Assembly (NCBI GenBank): GCA_963930645.1
Contig: OZ005657.1
Coordinates: forward strand, 48,446,153 to 48,510,152
Source: Salticus scenicus
Lineage: Eukaryota > Arthropoda > Arachnida > Araneae > Salticidae
Reading direction: 5' to 3'
Length of the DNA: 64,000 nt
Below, piece after piece: positions 21,850 through 33,831 of the stretch. The notes under the pieces were generated by a model, which saw only the letters and a list, made by a program, of their open reading frames with translations, was not told the DNA's origin and searched no databases. Each line of letters opens with the position of its first letter. Position 1 is the stretch's first letter. The translations under genes were made by a program, and so were the position numbers.

Positions 21850-23657
21850 AAAATTTTCCTTCAGAATTCTACAGCTCACCAGAACAACTCAGTGGTTCAC
21901 CTATCCCATCAAACACAAACGTCGCTATACCAGCAATATTGAAGGAAGAAATAGCTATGACAATAAAAGTAATGAAAAATAAGAAAGCTTCAGGAGAAGA
22001 CAAAATGACTGCAGATATATAAAAAGAAGCAGGGAATGAAGCCACTGAAGTTCTTCCTGAGCTATTCAACAAATGTATAACATTGTGCGACGTTCCAAAG
22101 GACTGGAATATGTTATCATATTCTTGCTTTTTAAGAAAGAATGAATGGTTGGGTTTTACGTCGCACTAGTGCTGCGTAGATGGGCAATTGGCGACGGTTT
22201 GGGACACACCTCTAGAGGTGGTCCGGAGACATGACATCACAATTTTGATCCTCTACGGAAGGGATGGCTCTCCCGCTTCGGTGACCCCCAGAGGTATAAT
22301 TTTTGTAGGAACATGGAGGACATTGCGGCCACGACAGATTTTACGTGCACCAGCCACCATTAGTGTACACGACGGTCTTTGGCCGGCTCGAGTACCGAAC
22401 CCGCAATCTTCCAATTACGAGGCCGGCGCTCTACCGGCTGGGCTACCGCGGCCCCTTTTTAAGAAAGGAGAAAAGAAGATATTAGAAACTATCGTTTAAT
22501 CAGCCTGCCCTCAGTTTTGTATAAAATTCTCGTAAAAGTTTTGACAAATCGCCTACAGAAATAAATAGAGGCAGTGCAACCTAAAAAACAGAAGGATTAC
22601 GAAGTGGTTTTAGTACCATTAACCATATTTATACAATAAGAGAAATTATTGAAACAAGTGAATACGAACTCTCTCTCAGCGTGGCTTTTGTGGACTATGA
22701 AAAAGCATTTGACTCTGTATAATCATTAGCAGTTATGGATGCATTAAGGAATACTAATAGTATACATTCACCTTATTGGAAAGTTTATAAATGAATGGAC
22801 CTTGATGGATCACCTTGAGGGAGAGTACATGTATAAATCATTTGAGATTTGCGTATAATATTTTACTGTTTGCTTCCTCATTTGAGGATTTACAAGAAAT
22901 GCTTCAGAAATTAAACAAGGAAAGCGAGATCGTTGCATTGAAAATGAACCTCAGTAAGATAAAAAATATGTCAGATTTCCTTGTTTCTCCACTGAAGATC
23001 ACTTTTGATATGGAGGAATTAGAAAAAGTATGCAGATATACTTATATCGGACAAGCTCTTACGATAAACGCGAACATCGTGAAAGAAATTAACAACCGAG
23101 TTAAACTTGCATGGAGAGCATTCGGAAGAAATAGCACTGTATTCAAAAGTGACCTCCCAATTTGTTTGAAAGGAAAAGTTTCTGATCAATGCATTTTGCC
23201 TGTTTAAACTTATGCTTCAAAAACTTGGATTATAGAAACTATACAAAAGAACCTATCAGAAACTATACTTTCAGAAACTATACAAAACATTTCATACAAC
23301 CCAGAGAAATGCATGTTAGGATACACCTGAAGAGACAAAATGTGAAATACTTGGATTAGGGAGCAAACAAAGTTACTGATGTTATTTCTAGAGTTAAGAA
23401 GCTAAAAAAAAAAGCAAGGCTGGGCACCTTGACAGAAGAAATAATGATAGATGGACCATCAAAGTCCTATTTTGAACTCTGAGAGATAAGAAAAGACCTA
23501 GGGAAAGAGCACTATGTCGTTGGAGAGATGAAATTGGGAAGTTTGGAAGCGAAGAATAGCAAAGAATTGCAGAAAACAGGGCACACTAAAATCATCTTGG
23601 AGAGGCCTTCATCCTGCAGTGCATTGATAAAGGCTGAAATTGGTGATGATGATGATC
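21850..23657 (+). pseudogene. RTE-clade LINE, 5'-truncated reverse transcriptase remnant
   Basis: Translated pieces in several frames match the RTE order: MKNKKASGEDKMTADI, LFNKC…VPKDWN, NYRLISLPSVLYKILVK, FVDYEKAFDSV, then LRFAYNILLFASS (normally FADD, so the catalytic pair is lost), the YTYIGQ region and, near the end, RERALCRWRDEIGKF. It ends in (TGA)n-like TGATGATGATGAT, as RTE elements often do. The endonuclease half is missing. Frameshifts and stops are many, and a SINE interrupts it. Confidence 0.85.
22140..22454 (-). mobile_element. tRNA-derived SINE, full-length, inserted in the RTE LINE
   Basis: On the minus strand the element starts with a tRNA-like head. It carries an A-box TAGCCCAGCCGG and a B-box GGTTCGGTACTC, and the GC-rich start GGGCCGCGG. 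A unique body follows, ending GACGTAAAACCCAACC. A perfect 13 bp target duplication CTTTTTAAGAAAG flanks it (22127-22139 and 22455-22467). The long open frame on the opposite strand is an artefact of this GC-richer body. Confidence 0.88.
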
Positions 23658-23928
23658 ATATATTAACCTATCTCAAAATATTGTTAAGACATTCTCTTTC
23701 AATTTTAAGCACATATTACTCTGTCAAAGAAGAGTCACCAATAATTACGAGCTTTCAATACAAATTAATAAAATGAAATTTCTTAATTTTGAAAACACTT
23801 TCCATACTAAAACTAATAATTTACTGTAATTATACCGCTTCGTAGTATGCCCTTACAAAATAAAATATTTTTGAAAATACTTTTTTATACTGTTTTTTAC
23901 ATTCAAAAATATATAAAATACTATTTTT
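23658..23928. other. AT-rich spacer
   Basis: No feature was recognised between the LINE end and element E2. Confidence 0.4.
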
Positions 23929-24654
23929 ACTTTCTTCTATATGTAATATAGAGAAAGTATTGGATTCGCGAAAATTTTCGAAGTCCACTTTTTGATGGAT
24001 TTACATGTTTTGGGATGTGGAGAACACGAATTAATAGTTTTTAGAAAATGTCTGTCTGTCTGTATCATTTTTTTTGTGGACGCTGTATCTCACGAACCAA
24101 TGAATGAAATTTAACCAAACTTGGTATTTAGTTGCACCCTGACATAAACTGGTGCAGATTAAATTTTGGGATCAATCGCTCAATAGGTGGCGTTGTGATC
24201 GCATTTTATGCAAATTTTTAACATGGCAGCATAGGACAAAATTCCGTATAAATGGGCATAAAGAGAGTTATTTTACACTTGTGATTGTAAAATTAATATG
24301 AATTATTGATAATAGTAGTAGTTAGCTAGGAAAAAAATTTTGTGCATGTGGGGGCATCGGTTCCCCCCCCCTGGGGGGAAGTAAATTTTCAAGATGGGTA
24401 TCTTTCGAAAGGTCTCGTTGATAATAGTAATAGTTAACTGGGAAAAATTTTTTGTGAATGTGGGGGCATTGGTTCCCCCCCCCACCGGGGAGGGAAGTAC
24501 CCACCCGGGGGGGGCAAAGTTTCAAGATGGGTATCTTTCGAAAGGTCTCGTCAATACCTTTAAAACGAATGGTTGAACCATAAATCTGTGATAATTTAAA
24601 ACAAAGATATCGATTTTTTTTACTTTTAACAAAAAAAAACTTAGAAAAAAATCG

Positions 24655-24690
<36 letters not shown>

Positions 24691-25713
24691 GAAATTTAAC
24701 CAAACTTGGTATTTAGTTGGTCCCCGACATAAACTGGTGCTGATTATGTTTGGGGATCAATAGCTCAACAGGTGGCGCTGTGATAGCATTTTATCTAAAT
24801 TTTTAACATGGCAGCATAGGACAAAAATTCGTATAAATGTGCATAATTAGAGTTGTTTTAAACTTGTGATTGTAAAATTAATATGAATTATTGATAATAG
24901 TAGTATGTAACTAGGAAAAAAATTTTCTGCACGGGGGGGCATCGCTTCCCCCCCCCTAGGGGGGAAATACCACCCCAGGGGGGGTAAATTTTCACAATGG
25001 GTATCTTTCAAAAGATCAGGTTGATAATAGTAGTAGTTAACTAGGAAAAAATTTTTGTGCATACGAATGGTTGAACGATAAATTTGTGATAATTTAAACC
25101 AAAGTTATCGATTTTTTTTAGTTTTAACAAAACAAAACTTAGAAAAAAAATCGCAATTTCTTTTTTTTTTTTTAACGAAATTTAACCAAACTTGGTATTT
25201 AGTTTGTCCCCGACATTAACTGGTGCTGATTATGTTTGGGGATCAATAGCTCAACAGGTGGCGCTGTGATAGCATTTTATCTAAATTTTTAACATGGCAG
25301 CATAGGACAAAAATTCGTATAAATGTGCATAATAAGAGTTGTTTTAAACTTGTGATTGTAAAATTAATATGAATTATTGATAATAGTAGTATGTAACTAG
25401 GAAAAAAAATTTCTGCGTGGGGGGGCATCGCTTCCCCCCCCTGGGGGGGAAGTACCCCCCCCGGGGGGATAAATTTTCAAGATGGGTATCTTTCGAAAGG
25501 TCTCGTCAATACCTTTAAAACGAATGGTTGAACTATAAATCTGTGATAATTTAAAACAAAGTTATCGATTTTTTTTACTTTTAACAAAAAAAAAAAAAAA
25601 AACCGGAAAAAAAATCGTACTTTTTTTTTTTTTTTTTTTTTTAAATATTGTTACTGATTGAATATGTATAGGTAAATATAGAAGAAAGTCTTGTGGTGGC
25701 CACAACATACTAG
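23929..25713 (+). mobile_element. Family E element, copy E2
   Basis: It opens with ACTTTCTTCTATAT…GAGAAAGT (23929-23958), then GGATTCGCGAAAATTTTCGA. TGTCTGTCTGTAT follows about 110 bases in, then TCTCACGAACCAATG. The 3' end repeats ATATAGAAGAAAGTC, followed by a perfect hairpin TTGTGG-TGG-CCACAA (25691-25705) and CATACTAG before T. The last feature would fit a Helitron-like 3' end, but no clear 5' TC start or Rep/helicase exists. It is non-coding. Confidence 0.55.
24106..25630. repeat. Three long tandem units inside E2, with C/G-tract palindromes
   Basis: GAAATTTAACCAAACTTGGT recurs at 24106, 24691 and 25177, marking units of about 585, 486 and 454 bases. Each unit holds CAGGTGGCGCTGTGAT-like text and ends in poly-A/poly-T. 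A short module with oligo-C followed by oligo-G (near 24365, 24477, 24947 and 25433) recurs, twice in unit one. Confidence 0.8.
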
Positions 25714-26121
25714 TTTATAAGGGGCTTTACCCCTGCTCGTTCCACTTACCAAGCTCTGAAGGAGGTTTCACCCACCCCCCTCCTCGACTCGCTTCGCTGA
25801 TTAACCTGTGGGGCTCTACACACCTATTTGCAGCAGAAAAAAATGTTTTGAATTATAAGTGGTTAGTAAACATTTCGAAATTTCGTAAATATAAAAAATA
25901 TGACCTGCTAATGGGCATTTTGCTAAAAGTTTCATACATTTGGAAAAAAAAAATTAACGGCCTTTCTGATAATGCATATAGTTAAGAAAAAAGATTTTTC
26001 GTACTAGACAATTCCAAAAAAGAAGAGCCAATGTGAGCCAGAAAATTTAGAAAATTAAGGGCTTTTTGTTTTTAAATGCTAAAAAATATTAAATATCGGT
26101 ATTTTTCAAAAAAAAAAAAAG

Positions 26122-26154
<33 letters not shown>

Positions 26155-26221
26155 AAAAAAAGTTACATCCTTGGAATTGTGAAGAAACGTGCTTTCCATA
26201 GGTACAGATTTTTTTTTTTTT
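25714..26221. other. Unassigned stretch
   Basis: There is a CCACCCCCCTCC patch near 25770 and a (GAAA)n/(GA)n microsatellite at about 26120-26152. No gene was seen. Confidence 0.4.
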
Positions 26222-27213
26222 ACTTTCCGAACACTATAGTGAGGAAAGTATTGTAATCATGTCAAAAATCCGAATTCGAGCTTTTGATGTTTCTATACGT
26301 TTCGAGGTCCAACGAGTCCGTTTTCACTATTTTTACGATGATGTATGTATGTGTGTGTGTATGTATGTGTGTATGTATGTGTGTATGTCTGTGAGTGAAC
26401 ACGCTAGCGTCTAAACGCTTTGTTCGAATAAGCTGAAAGTTGGTACGTATATTGTAAGTCACCATAGTACGAACCCTATAGATTTTGGTGAATCTAGCAC
26501 TTATAGTTTTTTTACAGGGACACAAAGAAAAATTCTTTATTATTATGGCCAAGGGACCAAAATCTTAAAAGTGCGATAGCATCTAAACGCCTTATTCAAT
26601 TGAGCAAAAACTTTATACACATATTATAGGTCACAGATACTCAATCTGTATAGATTTTGGAGAATCTAGCACTTATAGTTTTTTTACAGGGACACAAAGA
26701 AAAATTCTTTGCCAAATTTTTAAAAGTGTGATAGCGTCTAAACGCCTTATTAATCTCAGCAAAGAATTTGTACACATGTTATAGGTCACATTTGAACCAA
26801 CTGTATAGATTTTGGTGAATCTAGCACTTACAGTTTTTTTACAGGAACACAAAGAAAATTTTTTTATCTTTATGGCCTATGAGACCAGCGATAGCATCTA
26901 AACGCCTTATTCAATTGAGCTGAAAATTTGTATGAATATTATAAATCACTGTTGCACTAACTATAAGCATTTTGGTGAATCTAGCATTTATAGATTTTTA
27001 CAGGGACACAACGAAAAATTCTTTATCCTTATGATCTAAGGGCTCAAAGTTCAGTAGCGTTAAATAAAACCTCGTGTGATATATGGAGAAAAATACTCAA
27101 ACACTCTGTTATGGTTTTCTCTTTTTTGTTTGTTTAGCAACACCTCTTTCTTTATTTTATCTACAAAACTGTTAGTTACTCAATGTTCGGAAAGTCGAGT
27201 GGAGTCACTCCAG
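26222..27213 (+). mobile_element. Family E element, copy E3
   Basis: It opens with ACTTTCCGAACACTATAGTG and GGAAAGT (26222-26249). A (TGTA)/(GT) microsatellite lies about 120 bases in. The 3' end is TGTTCGGAAAGTC, the inverse of the 5' start, followed by the palindrome TGGAGTCACTCCA at about 27199-27211. The layout is the same as E1 and E2 although the sequences differ. Confidence 0.55.
26406..27050. repeat. Four tandem units of about 155-175 bp inside E3
   Basis: The phrase GC(A/G)TCTAAACGCCTTATT recurs at 26406, 26579, 26734 and 26894. Each is followed by a GGTGAATCTAGCACTTATAG block and CAGGGACACAAAGAAAAATT. Confidence 0.85.
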
Positions 27214-27298
27214 ATTTTTTTACACGTAATTTGTATTTAAAAACAAAGCTCTTAAAGAAAGAGCTAAAAATGAGTGTCAGAAAATCCATGCTCGCGTT

Positions 27299-27350
<52 letters not shown>

Positions 27351-27352
27351 AT
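27299..27352. repeat. Compound (CT)n(CA)n(A)n microsatellite
   Basis: Consecutive CT, CA and A runs. Confidence 0.9.
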
Positions 27353-27669
27353 CATGTCTCTAAATTTTTGCAATCGGATATTGAACCTTTTTAAAGTTTG
27401 TTTCTCTCATTGAGATCTATATTAAAATACATATATACATTAATATTAATTGATTTATCTTGAAAATTTGTTGAGTTATAAAATGTTTAGTGAAAAATTC
27501 GAGATGTTTTGTAAATTGTAAAAATATCAATCGCTAATCCGTATTTTTTAAAAATATATACGCGGTTAGAAAGAAATTTAAAGGATCTTTCTAAGGTACC
27601 TTTTGCTAAAATATTGAACTATAACTTTTTTGAGCTGCGCGATTTTTTTATTATTAATAAAAAAAATCG

Positions 27670-27705
<36 letters not shown>

Positions 27706-29419
27706 TTAGAATTGGGAATAAACACTCTGTTTAATGGCGCAGACGTATTTAGCATGTTTTGATCCTTAAAACGCACAAAAATGTTTGCTTTCCTTTCTTC
27801 TTTTCGTGGAAGGCTGTGCTAAAAGAAATTATTTGTAAGTTGGCAATTAAAATACTTTTATCAACACAACGTTTTTAATTAATAACTACGCTAATTAAGG
27901 TGATAGAAATTTCTAACCAAGATAAACGTATCCCTTGGATTATTCGGCATACATCAGCACTTTTAGTGACGCTAAGGACCCTCTTGTTCACGAGGGGATA
28001 CAGTCACAGACAAAAAAAAAAAAAAAAAAAAAAAAAAATCGGACAGCGGCGGCAGTAACTCTTTTTAGTATATAGAGATTACTATAGAATTAGGATTGGA
28101 TTTCTACGAATGTGAAAGTTATACAAAAAAGATTTTCCTGAAAGAAAGGTAATTCTTTGAAAATGAGACATTTATCAGTTGAATTTCTCCTGAATAAATC
28201 AATTGTCAAAAAGTAGAAATAGTTTTTAATATATTAAGTAAATCTGTATCATAGTTCACTGAAAAAATAAATAAATAAAATAAATAAATAAATCTGTGTC
28301 TGACATGTGGTAACTAAATTCTGGCTCTAGAAAAAAAAAAAAAAAAAAGCCCCATATCATCCTTATAAATTCTAGTTTTATTTGGTAGCGATTTCTAAAT
28401 CCCCATTAGAATTCTAGAGCATTTTCTTACATTAGCGCGGTCAATTTTATTTAAAAATCTCTGAAAATAAATGCGAACAGAAGAGGCAAGTTTCAGTAAC
28501 TATAATTTTCGTTTATGACCCAGTTCTAGGAAATTAACCGAAAATTTCTCGCAGTTCAAAGGATTCTTAATATTCCTAATATTGTTTCACCATCTAGAAA
28601 GGTACAGACAAGAAATTTTCGATTATTTCGTCTATCCAGGTTATTTGTTTACCTTATACGCATAGCTCGGAAATCTGTATTTCTAGTTTAGGGATTTATT
28701 CTACATGAAGGCGGTATATATTTTTTTTTTCTCAGGATTACAAATGCATTATTAATGCATATTTAAATTTTAATTACTGATTGAAAGAAAAAATTTTAGA
28801 TGCGACGCACAATGCTTTCAAAATATTTTAGTTAATAAATGGAGTGTACATGCATTGCTAAACTGCAATGTATGAAACGATGCAGTATAAACATTGGAAA
28901 AACTTCCATTGAAGAACGCATAATTTTTATCTAAGGAAATGCAATGAAAAACATGATCGATATGTAACTTTATGTAGTAAAAACGGGATAAAGGGAATAA
29001 ATAAATAAAGTAGTATGTTATGGTCATCAAAATATTTTTCTGTGTTTTCCTGTTCAAATTCATGCAGTTTGTTACAATTTGCAGACAATTTTCATCTCAG
29101 AGAAGTATAACACTGACTGTCCAAAGAAAGTTAATTTTTTCCTTTACAGGTGACATCTTAGTAAATGCGTTATTATTATTATTATTATTATTATTATTGT
29201 ATTAATGAGTTTTATTAAAAGATACTCATATTGAAAATTTACGCACCCAGAGAGGAAAGCGATGCCCCTTATACATTCAAAATTATTTTCCTGATTGACT
29301 GTTTTTATAACAAACACATATGTTTTAATTTCACATTGAAAAGTTAAAAAATAATTATCATCATATTTATTTATACAAAATTTTGTCCTATACTGCTTTA
29401 TAAAAAAATACAAAAAATG
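27353..29419. other. AT-rich stretch, nothing recognised
   Basis: It contains poly-A runs near 27670, 28012 and 28332, and an (ATT)n tract at 29168-29198. Open frames are short and motif-free. Confidence 0.4.
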
Positions 29420-29693
29420 GGATGACAGCGCTCCCTGTTAAACGATTGATCTCCAAATGAAATCAGCATAAATTTAAGTCAAGATCCAAATAAATATGAA
29501 ATTTGGTTAAATTTTGTCCACCAGTTAGTGAGATAGAGCATTCACAAAGTATTGGATACACACAAACATTCAGTTATTTTCTTAAAAGGGTCAAATCGTG
29601 TTCTAGCCACTGCAAAACGTATAAATCCATCAAAAATCGGAGGTCGAATTTTTTTACGAATCCAGTACTTTCTTCTTATATATAAAAGAAAGT
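29420..29693 (-). mobile_element. Family E element fragment, copy E4
   Basis: On the minus strand it begins ACTTTCTTTTATATATAAGAAGAAAGT (hairpin ends at 29693 and 29667), then CTGGATTCG. It continues with CTATCTCACTAACTGG and GGGAGCGCTGTCATC, matching the order of E2. The 3' end is not recognisable. Confidence 0.6.
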
Positions 29694-29699
29694 GAAAAG

Positions 29700-32600
29700 T
29701 ATACTGAAACACTGGCAACTTACTTGGTGCAAGAAACTCAAACAAGCAGCCGATAGCAGTAAAGGGTGCACAGGAGGATTGATGACGAAAAATAGTAACT
29801 AGAAAACTTTGCATTTAAACACTATAAAAAAAAAAAAAAAAAACCTCGTTTTGAGAAAAAAAAAATATTAAAAGAAGAAACCAAGTGAGGGGAAATAATA
29901 ATAATAATAATACAGAAACGCTTGCAAACAACCTACATTTGGTGCAAGAAGCCCAAAGAAGCAGCACATAGCAATAAACATGTCCCTTGGGGACTAGGGT
30001 TGAACAGTAAAAAATACATATGACTATACATTGAAATATTGTCCTAGGGCGCAGTTGAAAACTTTTATTAATTTTTTTGTATTTTCCCCCTCAAGAAGGC
30101 GTTCCTCCAAAACAATACATTAAAATGCCGTTGACGTATACAGATGTCAGTGACATTTACAGCATCGATTGTTGAGGATAAAATTTAAATTACTTAAACA
30201 CGAATATGTAAAATCTTTTAACTAAATAATGTAATACTTGAAGAAGAACGCTAAAATTTGTGGCTTACTGTTCATAATATCTGGTGTTGGTGCAGGTGTT
30301 AAGTCCGATTAACGGCGTACGAGATCCACCCCAGGCGAGAAAAATCTGCAGAAAAATTTGCAGATAATCTGTAGGTATTTAGAACAAAAATCATAAAATC
30401 TGCAGAAAGTTTGCAGTTTGGAAGCAAGTGATTTTTTCCCATTTAACTTTTTATTGTTCCAAATACCTTTAGGTTATCTGCAGTTTTGTGCTCTTCCCCC
30501 CCCCCCCTTTTTAAAGTTTTCTTAAGACCTTTTTTAGCTGGGTCGATACAGATGAAATGGGGGCTTTTTAAGGTGTTTTATCAAATATTTAAGTGAGTTT
30601 CTGCGAAAACTATAGAAAACTCCGAAGGCTAGGTCAGTGAACGTGACCTGGGATCGAGTCCAGCAATTCCCTGTCTACCGATTGTTCAAAATAGGAAAAT
30701 ACCCTGACGACAATTCATTGATTTAAAGTATATTTTAAAATCATTATTTAAGTACCAGAGAATACGAAAGGTTATAAGTCTAATAAAGAAAGATGAATAA
30801 CCAGATTTACAAATGAAAGCAAAATTTTCTTGGTTATTAAATCAATGGTAATGTCATCAATGAGTGGCGTACGATACACGTGTTTAATATTAAATGTCGA
30901 AATAAGTGTCTTTTTACTCTTTTCAGTATATAACATCAATGGAAAAGCTACTAAACTCACTTCGGGCTAAAATGGTGTTGCTACTGTGGTAAACAATTTA
31001 GGGAAGATTGATTATACTTTATCCGGGTACCCGAGTATTACTCATAGGGGAAGGTCAAAAATGGAACAGTTAATAACTGATAGCAGAATACGGTTGCAGG
31101 GGTAGTTGATAAATAATATTTACTTTTTATTTCAATAAGTCCATAACCAATGACTTTAAAATAAAAATAAATATGTAACAGTACTAATTTAAAAATTTAA
31201 CAGGGAATATTTTTGAAAGCATACAACTCATACTTATATGGAAAGAAGGTAAGTTATATATTTTTATTATACGTTATAACTAAGCAAAATGATTAGTTCT
31301 CAATTTTTTCTCTTCCCATAGTAAGATATCATTGCATTATTCATCATTAATAGCCGCACAAGAATTTTGTCTTCGAGTGCATATATAACAGGCTTGCTAT
31401 TAACATTTTTATTTATTCTGGAGCACTGTCAGTACCCGCCTCAAATATGTAATCCTTCTCTTGTATTAAACAAGTTAATCCCGTGACTTGTTATATATAT
31501 ATAGCTAAATTTTTATGAAATCTTAAATTTATATATATATATATAACACGACGTTCGCATAAGAATGAGAACGAAAAATAAACAAATGGGTAATTCGCCA
31601 CAACAACCCACATAAGCCAGTTTGATAACTAGTTAACGTATTTATTATTATTATTATTTTTTTTTTAATTCACTTGAGAAAAGAAGAAGAATACTCACTT
31701 AAAAAAAAATTCCGATAAAAATGCAAACCATATAGAAATATAACAAGAAGGATCTTTTAACTGATTGTAATAAAAAGTTTTCAATTCAAACTAACAATAA
31801 TAAAATGAACAAAAAAAAAAAAAAAAAAAAAAAAAGAGCTGGATTTATTAACAAGACAGTAATAATTGAATAAATAATAAAATAAATGGCTCAGAATGCA
31901 GAAGTAATTCATCAGGAGTTATTACCTCCACATTAAGCAAATATATGTAATTTTTTCCTTTTTTGGCTAGCGACGTTACGCAAAATACACAAAAGGTAAT
32001 TCAACCCTGGAATTAAAATATTATTTTTAATTAAATAAAAGAAAATAAGACAGATTATATCCTGCAATTAGAATAAAGAATGATTCATCAGAAATTAATT
32101 CATAAAGCACATGTTGGAAGCCACACTAATCGTAAGTAGTATGAATTATCTAAGCAAACATGAATTTAGTTGAAGATTTCAATATGACCTCGGAACTACC
32201 ATTATCGATTTAATTTACGTTAAAAAACTATGAATAATCTTAATTACAATTAGTAAATCGGATAATATTAAGCAAGGATTATTTATCAGCATAATAAATA
32301 TTTATTAAATATTATAAACCAAATATTATTATTATTAATATGTTTTAAAGATATATCCAGGTTACAGATTTTATATTTGTAGAGATACAACTCCGGTTAT
32401 TTGTTTTGACTACAGCGCCGATATCTACTTAAAAAAGTTAAAAATAAAAGCAAAAGCAAATTTGTCAGATTAAGACAAAAGCAATTTGGATATTATCATT
32501 ACAAGAATTATATTTAATTTTTTACTCATAACTTGTATTAGTTAAACTTTGGTAGAAACATTTAAGTCAAATATTAGGAAAGAAGAAAAAAATAGCATTA

Positions 32601-32905
32601 ATAGAAAACACTACGCTTTGATCAAAAACCTTACCCAAAGTTTAACTATTTCATTTATTGCATAATCAGTGCCTGCAGCAGTCCTATATTTTTACGTGCA
32701 TTTTATTATTTTTCCATCACTTTAATCCATCACTATACTTTTACCTATTGCTTTAGCTTTAAATTCTTGACATAAAATGTATAAAAAAAAAAATAGTGGC
32801 ATTAAAATAATAAAACACACGTGAAAATATAGGACCGCTGCATGCACTGCATAATGAAAGTAAGTTATTATTATTATTATTATTATTATAGCTGTTAATA
32901 ATTTT

Positions 32906-32938
<33 letters not shown>

Positions 32939-33049
32939 TATATGCAACTATAGTTTGCATTTTTAAGAATCATAGTTGCAAATTAAAGTGAGTATTTTTC
33001 ATTTAATCATTTTTAATTAATTTTAGACAGTCAATTTTTAATTTCTACC
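29700..33049. other. AT-rich stretch with small repeats
   Basis: A short direct repeat (TTGGTGCAAGAA…GCAGC) lies at about 29736 and 29939. An imperfect inverted pair (TCTGCAGA…GGTATTTAGAACAA and inverse) lies at about 30358-30395 and 30447-30490. A single family P left arm is at about 31393-31450. (TA)n and (ATT)n tracts and poly-A or poly-T runs are frequent. No gene was recognised. Confidence 0.4.
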
Positions 33050-33318
33050 TATTTAATCTAGAAAAATCTTTATAAATTATCTCGAAACTTTGGAAATATA
33101 AAGAACACGTTATACCGCAAATATTTCAGCAAAAGTTTTGTCCTGAAGAGGAAAAGGGGACCAATAAAAAATTAAACAAAAATCAAAATATTTTGGATCA
33201 CTCTGTTAAAAAGTAATGCTTGAAATGCATTTTGGCTGCTGCATGTGTTTATAACAATTCTTTCAATTATCTGTATAAATTTTTATGAGGCTATCACATA
33301 CATTCATTAAGATATAAG

Positions 33319-33363
<45 letters not shown>

Positions 33364-33799
33364 ATTAATTATAACACGTAGGGTATCAAATTCAGTGCAA
33401 AGCCATTTTGGGGAACTTGACATACTACATCAGACACAGCATACAGAAATTAGAATGCAAAAATGTTGAATATCTTGCGAAATATGAGCACTTTTACTAA
33501 ATAATTTTTAACTACGCATGCGCAAAATTTTAAAAATTTAATTTGCATAATTTATTAGCCAAAAATGTTTAGCTACTTATAGAAAACCCCAAATAAATAT
33601 CGTGTATAAATTGAAAAAGTTATGAGAGATTGAAGGAATAGAATTCCAGATCCTTTCAGAATAAAAGCTAAACGATAAGGGATTTTACTCATATTTTTAT
33701 TTTTATTCAATCAATGGCCAATGGTAATGAGGTGTTCGCTGATTGTAAGTAAATATTGATTTAAAAAAAAAAAGAAAAAAAAAACTGTCATCTTCCTTC

Positions 33800-33831
<32 letters not shown>

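Noticed and set aside
22188..22499. 103-residue open frame
   Set aside because: It is antisense to the SINE body and exists because that body is GC-richer. It has no motif.
26222..27213. E3 as a coding remnant because its reverse frame gives recurring TYQL-like peptides also seen in E1
   Set aside because: The peptides arise from the shared nucleotide phrase and are interrupted by stops. The shared nucleotide architecture explains them.
32722..32973. Poly-Lys / poly-Ile frames
   Set aside because: They are translations of poly-T and (ATT)n tracts.
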